Assembly (NCBI GenBank): GCA_028288725.1
Contig: JAQGIC010000103.1
Location: 1 to 64,000, forward strand
Length of the DNA: 64,000 bases
Source of the DNA: Rhodospirillales bacterium
GTDB taxonomy: Bacteria; Pseudomonadota; Alphaproteobacteria; ATCC43930; CGMCC-115725
Direction: 5' to 3'
A model generated the notes under the pieces. The model ran no database searches. It worked only from the letters and a program-made list of their open reading frames with translations, and was not told the origin of the DNA. Below, piece after piece: positions 59,546 through 64,000 of the stretch (its first letter is position 1; the number at the start of each line of letters is the position of its first letter). A program made the translations under genes and the position numbers.

Positions 59546-61026
59546 CCGCCCAAGTCATCGTCGTCGGCGCCGGCCCGGTCGGCCTGTTCATGGCGGCATC
59601 CCTGGCCCGGCTGGGCGTCGGCGTCCGGATCATCGACCAGGCCGCGGCGCCCAGCGACAAATCCAAGGCCCTGGTGATCTGGCCCCGCACCCTGGAGCAG
59701 CTCGACATCCATGGCGCAGTCGACCCCTTCCTGACGGAAGGGCTGAAGATCACCGACGTCCATCTGATGGCGCAGCGCCGGAGCCTGGCGCGCGCCTCGC
59801 TCGGCCAATTGCCCGGCGCCTATCCGTTCGCCCTGTTTCTGCCCCAGTCCGACACCGAAAGACTGCTGAGCGCCGACCTGCTGCGCCTTGGCGTCACGGT
59901 CGAGCGGTCGGTCGAACTGCGCAGCTTCGAGCCGGCCCCGACCCATGTCACCGCCGTGCTGGGGCACGCCGACGGCAGCACCGAGACGGTCCGTGCCGAT
60001 TGGCTGCTGGGCTGCGACGGCGCCCACAGCGCCGTGCGCCACGGGCTGTCCCTGCCGTTCGACGGTGAGACCCTGACCAGCGACTGGGTGCTGGCCGACC
60101 TGATGCTCGACGGGCCGGCCGCGGCGGAGGTGCTTATCTCCTGGACGCCGGACGGCGTGCTCGCGCTGTTTCCGATGGGACGCGGCCGGTTCCGCGTCAT
60201 CGCCGACGTGCCGGAATCCCAGGGCGAGGTGACGCTGGACGAGGTCCAGCGATTGCTCGAGGGGCGCGGCCCCGGCGGTCTCACCGGGCGCGATCCGATC
60301 TGGCTCGCCCGGTTCAAGATCAACGAGCGCAAGGTCGCCCGATATCGCGTCGGTCGCGTCTTCCTCGCCGGCGACGCCGCCCATATCCACAGCCCGGCGG
60401 GCGGCCAGGGCATGAACACGGGGCTTCAGGACGCGGCCAATCTCGCCTGGAAGCTGGCGCTGGTGTGCCGGGGCAAGGCGGGCGAGGGCATCCTCGACAG
60501 TTATTCCCCGGAACGCAGCGCCATCGGCGATCTGGTGCTGAGGAACGCCGGCCGGATGACGCGGGTGGCATTGTTTCGCGCGCGCTGGCTGCAGTTGGTC
60601 CGCAACGGGATCGTTAGGGTAGCCGCGCGCCTGCCCGCGTTCCGACGGCGCCTGGTGGGCGACCTGAGCGAGCTCGATCTGTACTACCCCGACAGCCCGC
60701 TGAACGGCCCGTCCATCGGCCGCTGGGCGGCGCCGGCGCCGGGCGACCGGGCGCCCGACTGCCCCTTGGTCGGCGCGTCGATGCGCAAGACGCGATTGTT
60801 CGAGAAGCTGCGCGCCGGCCGCTTCGTCCTGTTGAGCGGCGAGACGGCGCCCGCATTGCCGGAGACGCTCGCCAAGCTGGTCGAGACGGCGCGGTTCGCT
60901 GCCGGGACCGAGGTCTATCGCCCGGAAGTGCTCTATCTGATCCGCCCCGACGGCTATGTCGCGATGACCGCGCCAGCCGATCAGCCGGACGCCGCGACTG
61001 CCTATCTGTCGGTGCTTCTCGCCTGA
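59542..61026 (+). CDS. FAD-dependent aromatic-ring monooxygenase
   Basis: A 494-residue flavoprotein hydroxylase (PheA/TfdB/MhpA-like): VIVVGAGPVGLFMAA (FAD), LLGCDGAHSAVR (DG motif) and VFLAGDAAHIHSPAGGQGMN (GD motif), plus a thioredoxin-like C-terminal domain. Such enzymes hydroxylate phenols and other aromatic rings with NAD(P)H and oxygen. It begins with TTG and has no in-frame ATG upstream; a mini-ORF with the ribosome site ends over the start. It follows the SDR gene and fits a LysR-controlled aromatic pathway. Confidence 0.88.
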   Translation: MTAQVIVVGAGPVGLFMAASLARLGVGVRIIDQAAAPSDKSKALVIWPRTLEQLDIHGAVDPFLTEGLKITDVHLMAQRRSLARASLGQLPGAYPFALFLPQSDTERLLSADLLRLGVTVERSVELRSFEPAPTHVTAVLGHADGSTETVRADWLLGCDGAHSAVRHGLSLPFDGETLTSDWVLADLMLDGPAAAEVLISWTPDGVLALFPMGRGRFRVIADVPESQGEVTLDEVQRLLEGRGPGGLTGRDPIWLARFKINERKVARYRVGRVFLAGDAAHIHSPAGGQGMNTGLQDAANLAWKLALVCRGKAGEGILDSYSPERSAIGDLVLRNAGRMTRVALFRARWLQLVRNGIVRVAARLPAFRRRLVGDLSELDLYYPDSPLNGPSIGRWAAPAPGDRAPDCPLVGASMRKTRLFEKLRAGRFVLLSGETAPALPETLAKLVETARFAAGTEVYRPEVLYLIRPDGYVAMTAPADQPDAATAYLSVLLA

Positions 61027-61089
61027 TTCAGCGGTTTTGACGGATTGTCCCGGCAGCTTGACGATCTCGCCCCGACCGCTCTGGTATGG

Positions 61090-61111
61090 TTCTGGTATTA
61101 TTTGTCCAGAA
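61090..61111. promoter_or_regulatory. inverted repeat upstream of nagK, candidate GntR operator
   Basis: TTCTGG-N10-CCAGAA, perfect 6-bp arms, 36 bp before the nagK start; a direct CTGGTAT repeat (61081, 61092) overlaps the left arm. The GntR regulator in the operon is the likely binder. Confidence 0.55.
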
Positions 61112-61147
61112 GCAAATCGGATAGAACAAAATCGGAGCGACGGCGGC

Positions 61148-62023
61148 ATGGCGACGGACGGGATCTTGTTCCTGGGGGTGGATGGCGGCGGCACGGGCTG
61201 CCGGGTCCGGCTGGTCGATGCCGCCGGCACCGTGCTGGGCGAGGGCAAGGCGGGTGCCGCCAACATCCGCCTGGGTCTCGACGTCAGCTGGGGCCAGATC
61301 CTGCAGGCGACCGACCAGGCCTTGGGCCAAGCCGGGCTCGACCGCGCGGCACTCGCCCGCACCCGTGTCGGCCTGGGCCTGGCCGGCATCACCGGCCCCG
61401 CCGATTCAGCCCGGGTCGCGGCGGCGGCACCGCCCTTCGCCGGTATCGCCGCCGAGACCGATGCCCATACCGCCTGCCTGGGGGCGTTCGGCGGCCGGGA
61501 CGGCGCGATCCTGATCCTCGGCACCGGCAGCGCCGGCTATGCCATCGTCGAAGGGGCGTCCCATCCGATCGGCGGTTGGGGCTTCGAAATTTCCGACGAC
61601 GGCAGCGGCGCGCAATTGGGCCGCGAAGCGGTGCGCGCCGCCGTGCGGGCCTATGACGGGCTGGGTGCCGCCAGTGAATTCACCCTGGCGATCATGGCCC
61701 GGCTGGGCGGCCATCCGCCCGACGTCGTCGCCTGGGTCAATGGCGCCAAGCCGGGCGACTACGGCGGCATAACGCCCCTGATCATCGATTTCGCGCGCCG
61801 GGGCGATCCGGTCGCGGTCGAACTCGTCGGTCAGGCGGTCCGCCATGTCGAGAATTTCGTCCGCCGGCTGATCGCGCTCGGCGCCGGTCGCGTGGCACTC
61901 ATGGGCGGGCTCGGCCCCGTGCTGGAGGAATGGCTGGACCCGTCGATGCGCGAAATGCTCGCCGCCGCCCAGGGCGATGCGATGGACGGCGCGGTGCTGC
62001 TCGCCCGCCGCCGGATATCATGA
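61148..62023 (+). CDS. nagK: N-acetylglucosamine kinase-like (BadF/BadG family) protein
   Basis: A 291-residue ASKHA kinase: LGVDGGGTGCRVRLVD (phosphate 1), LGLAGITGP, ILGTGSAGYAI (phosphate 2), GGWGFEISDDGSGAQLGR and VALMGGLGP. The BadF/BcrA-like branch includes GlcNAc and glucosamine kinases, and the context (nagR, nagB-II, nagA) points to GlcNAc 6-phosphorylation. GGAGCG precedes ATG 61148. First gene of the nag operon. Confidence 0.88.
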   Translation: MATDGILFLGVDGGGTGCRVRLVDAAGTVLGEGKAGAANIRLGLDVSWGQILQATDQALGQAGLDRAALARTRVGLGLAGITGPADSARVAAAAPPFAGIAAETDAHTACLGAFGGRDGAILILGTGSAGYAIVEGASHPIGGWGFEISDDGSGAQLGREAVRAAVRAYDGLGAASEFTLAIMARLGGHPPDVVAWVNGAKPGDYGGITPLIIDFARRGDPVAVELVGQAVRHVENFVRRLIALGAGRVALMGGLGPVLEEWLDPSMREMLAAAQGDAMDGAVLLARRRIS

Positions 62024-62832
62024 CGGCTATCGGCGCGCTGTTCGATGGCGAGGCGCTGACCGCCGGCAGTCCGGTCCCACTCTATCTGCAGCTCGCCCGC
62101 CATCTGCGCCGCCTGATCGGCGATGGCGCGCTCAGGCCCGACGAGGCGCTGCCGGCCGAGCGGGATCTGGCCGAACGGCTCAACGTCTCCCGCGTCACGC
62201 TGCGCAAGGCGCTGCAGGCGCTGGTCGAGGAAGGGTTGCTGGATCAGCGCCCGCGCGCCGGCACTTTCGTCCGGCGGGTTCATGTCGAGCAGGCGCTGAC
62301 GGTCCTGAGCGGCTTTACCGACGATATGCGCCAGCGGGGCATGGTGCCGAGTTCGCGCTGGCTCGACCGATCGATCGCGACGGCGACGCCCGATGAAGCG
62401 GCGGCGCTCGGCCTCATGCCCGGCGAGACCGTGTCGCGACTGTGGCGCGTCCGCCTGGCCGACGGCAACCCGCTGGCGCTGGAGCTGGCGACGATCTCGA
62501 CCCGGCTGTTGCCCGATCCCCAAGACGTCGGTGCGTCGCTCTATAGCCGGCTCCGTTCGCTTGGCCATACGCCGCATCGCGCCCAGCAGCGCATCGGCGC
62601 CACCGTACTGAACCGGCAGCAGGCGACATTGCTGGGCGTGCCGATCGGCACGCCGGCCCTTTCGATCGAGCGGCGCAGCTTCCTGGCCGACGGCCGGCCG
62701 CTCGAACTGATGCGCTCGCAATATCGCGGCGACGCCTACGACGTCCTGGTCGAATTGAGCCTGTTCGACACCAGGCATCTTCATGCCGCACCCGCGGCGC
62801 CCTTTCCCACCCCGCAATCGAGATCCGCATGA
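62020..62832 (+). CDS. nagR: GntR/UTRA-family regulator of amino-sugar use
   Basis: A 270-residue HutC-type GntR regulator: winged helix (LPAERDLAERLNVSRVTLRK) and UTRA effector domain (LALELATISTRLLPD; SIERRSFLADGRPLELMRSQ). Regulators of this group sense GlcNAc-6-P or GlcN-6-P. ATGA overlap with nagK and with the next gene. It probably represses the operon through the palindrome near 61100. Confidence 0.88.
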   Translation: MTAIGALFDGEALTAGSPVPLYLQLARHLRRLIGDGALRPDEALPAERDLAERLNVSRVTLRKALQALVEEGLLDQRPRAGTFVRRVHVEQALTVLSGFTDDMRQRGMVPSSRWLDRSIATATPDEAAALGLMPGETVSRLWRVRLADGNPLALELATISTRLLPDPQDVGASLYSRLRSLGHTPHRAQQRIGATVLNRQQATLLGVPIGTPALSIERRSFLADGRPLELMRSQYRGDAYDVLVELSLFDTRHLHAAPAAPFPTPQSRSA

Positions 62833-63872
62833 CCGTGACCGCTGCCCGTTCCCTGCCCGCCATGGCGCTCGAAGCCGCCGAATCCGCCGAAGCCGCCCGG
62901 CGCCAGATCGAGCGCTGCGGCCCGCTGTTCGAGACGCTGGGCGCCAAGCTGCGCGCGCTAAAGCCCGGCTTCGTCGTCACCTGCGCGCGCGGCTCGTCCG
63001 ACCATGCTTCCGCCTATGGCAAATACCTGATCGAGACCGGCATCGGTCTGCCGGTCGCCTCGATCGGCCCGTCGGTCGCCTCACTCTACAATGCGCCGCT
63101 GCAGCTGAAGGGTGGGCTGTTCATCGCCGTCTCGCAATCCGGCCGCAGCCCCGACCTGCTGCGTCTGGCCTCATCGGCCCAGGCGAGTGGCGCCTTCGTC
63201 GTCTGCTTCGTCAATGACGAGGAGTCGCCGCTGGCCCGCCAGGCCGACCTGTTCATCCCGCTCTGCGCCGGCAAGGAGGCAAGCGTCGCCGCGACCAAAT
63301 CCTACCTGACCTCGGCGCTCGCCTTCCTGCAGCTCGCAGCCTATTGGCGCGACGATGCCGGCCTGCTTGCCTCGGTCGCGGCCGTGCCGGCCTGGCTCGA
63401 TGCCGCCGCCAAGCTCGATTGGACGCCGGCGCTGCAGCAGTTGGCGCCCCTCTCCAGCTTCTATGTCATCGGCCGCGGCCTCGGCACCGGCGCCGCCAAC
63501 GAGATCGCGCTCAAGTTCAAGGAGACCTGCCGGCTGCACGCCGAGGCGTTCAGCGCGGCCGAGGTCATCCACGGCCCGCTGGAACTGGTTCGCCCCGGTT
63601 TCGGCGCGATCGCGCTGACCCAGAACGACAAGACGCTGGAGTCCAGCATCGCCACCATCCGGCGCATGGTCGATCTGGGTGCCACGGTGCTGAGCACCGA
63701 TACGAGTGTGCCCGGCGTGGTGCCGCTGCCGGTGCTGGCCGACCTGCCGCCGGAAGTGGCCCCGCTCGCCGCCGTGCAAAGCTTCTATATGGCGGTCCAT
63801 AACGTGGCCCAGTCGCGCGGCCTCAACCCCGATGCGCCGTCGAATCTCAAGAAAGTGACGGAAACCGTCTGA
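62829..63872 (+). CDS. SIS-domain glucosamine-6-phosphate deaminase (NagB-II type)
   Basis: A 347-residue protein of two SIS domains: FVVTCARGSSDHASAYGKY and FIAVSQSGRSPDLL in the first, FYVIGRGLGTGAANEIALKF and EVIHGPLELV in the second. It lacks the glutaminase part of GlmS, which fits NagB-II, the deaminase that turns glucosamine-6-P into fructose-6-P and ammonia. ATGA/TGATG overlaps join it to both neighbours. Confidence 0.88.
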   Translation: MTVTAARSLPAMALEAAESAEAARRQIERCGPLFETLGAKLRALKPGFVVTCARGSSDHASAYGKYLIETGIGLPVASIGPSVASLYNAPLQLKGGLFIAVSQSGRSPDLLRLASSAQASGAFVVCFVNDEESPLARQADLFIPLCAGKEASVAATKSYLTSALAFLQLAAYWRDDAGLLASVAAVPAWLDAAAKLDWTPALQQLAPLSSFYVIGRGLGTGAANEIALKFKETCRLHAEAFSAAEVIHGPLELVRPGFGAIALTQNDKTLESSIATIRRMVDLGATVLSTDTSVPGVVPLPVLADLPPEVAPLAAVQSFYMAVHNVAQSRGLNPDAPSNLKKVTETV

Positions 63873-64000
63873 TGCGGCAGCTTCTGACCGGCGCGCGCCT
63901 GTTCACCGGCGAAACCGTCCTCGACGGGCATGCCCTGCTCGTCGAGGACGGCAAGATCGTCGATCTGATCCCGGGGGCAAGCGCGCCCCAGGCCCGGATC
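63872..64000 (+). CDS. nagA: N-acetylglucosamine-6-phosphate deacetylase, partial
   Basis: Only the first 43 codons lie in the window: LLTGARLFTGETVLDGHALL and VEDGKIVDLIPG are the typical amidohydrolase N-terminal beta strands of NagA. The start overlaps the upstream stop (TGATG). NagA removes acetate from GlcNAc-6-P. The gene continues beyond the right edge. Confidence 0.75.
   Translation, partial: MRQLLTGARLFTGETVLDGHALLVEDGKIVDLIPGASAPQARI

Noticed and set aside
1-64000. CRISPR array, tRNA or rRNA genes
   Set aside because: No regularly spaced direct repeats or recognisable RNA gene sequence were seen by reading; a covariance-model scan would settle small RNAs.

Overview
The window reads as GC-rich chromosomal DNA of an alphaproteobacterium, probably Rhodospirillales or Hyphomicrobiales. 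This rests on gene content (TRAP and TrpX-like transport, FecR/CHASE2-cyclase pair, NagB-II type glucosamine operon, TetR-RND locus), dense ATGA-overlapping operons and palindromic intergenic repeats. The genus cannot be fixed from sequence alone. No rRNA, tRNA, CRISPR array, intact insertion sequence or prophage was seen.

Layout. 1-9.0 kb: an exopolysaccharide/capsule locus (Wzy-like polymerase, glycosyltransferase, YjbH, a very large multi-SLBB export protein, divergent YjbF/GfcB lipoprotein). Its distal end, about 0.3-2.6 kb, is clearly AT-richer than the rest, and a 124-bp MITE-like element lies at the end of the polymerase gene. 9-19.2 kb: a transglycosylase-like protein, a SRAP/YedK protein with a TTG start, a small unknown protein, a secreted S53 peptidase, a glycosyltransferase-methyltransferase fusion, a second GT2, a small secreted protein, a TPR/OGT-like (SPINDLY) glycosyltransferase and an orphan HTH protein. 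19.2-24.7 kb: a TRAP transporter divergent from an ALDH7-type dehydrogenase plus crotonase pair. 24.8-27.6 kb: a Phd/VapC toxin-antitoxin pair, an OmpA-like protein, a HutD/Ves protein and a TetR repressor. 27.6-33.7 kb: a tripartite RND efflux operon behind two TetR-type operators, closed by a strong terminator.

33.8-47 kb is a signalling island. A divergent cyclase-like protein precedes a tightly coupled six-gene operon: formyltransferase, a Cache-like sensor without output domain, a Cache-HAMP-MFS transporter fusion, a TrpX-like periplasmic binding protein, a Cache-HAMP-PP2C (RsbU-like) phosphatase and an RsbW-like kinase. A convergent STAS (RsbV-like) gene follows, then a FecR-domain protein, a CHASE2-adenylate cyclase and an outer-membrane barrel. 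This looks like a partner-switching system fed by periplasmic ligand sensing and transport, and it is the best candidate here for an undescribed system.

47-64 kb: ferredoxin-NADP reductase and a LysR regulator divergent from lrgAB; pqiABC; an alpha/beta hydrolase with a long Pro/Ala tail; a single-domain response regulator; a LysR, MipA, SDR and FAD-monooxygenase group; and a GlcNAc-catabolic operon (nagK, nagR, nagB-II, nagA) running off the right end.

A palindromic repeat family (five copies, full length 115 bp) occurs between genes. Its TAG termini coincide exactly with the stop codons of six neighbouring genes. The 124-bp element at the left end shows the same relation to a seventh.
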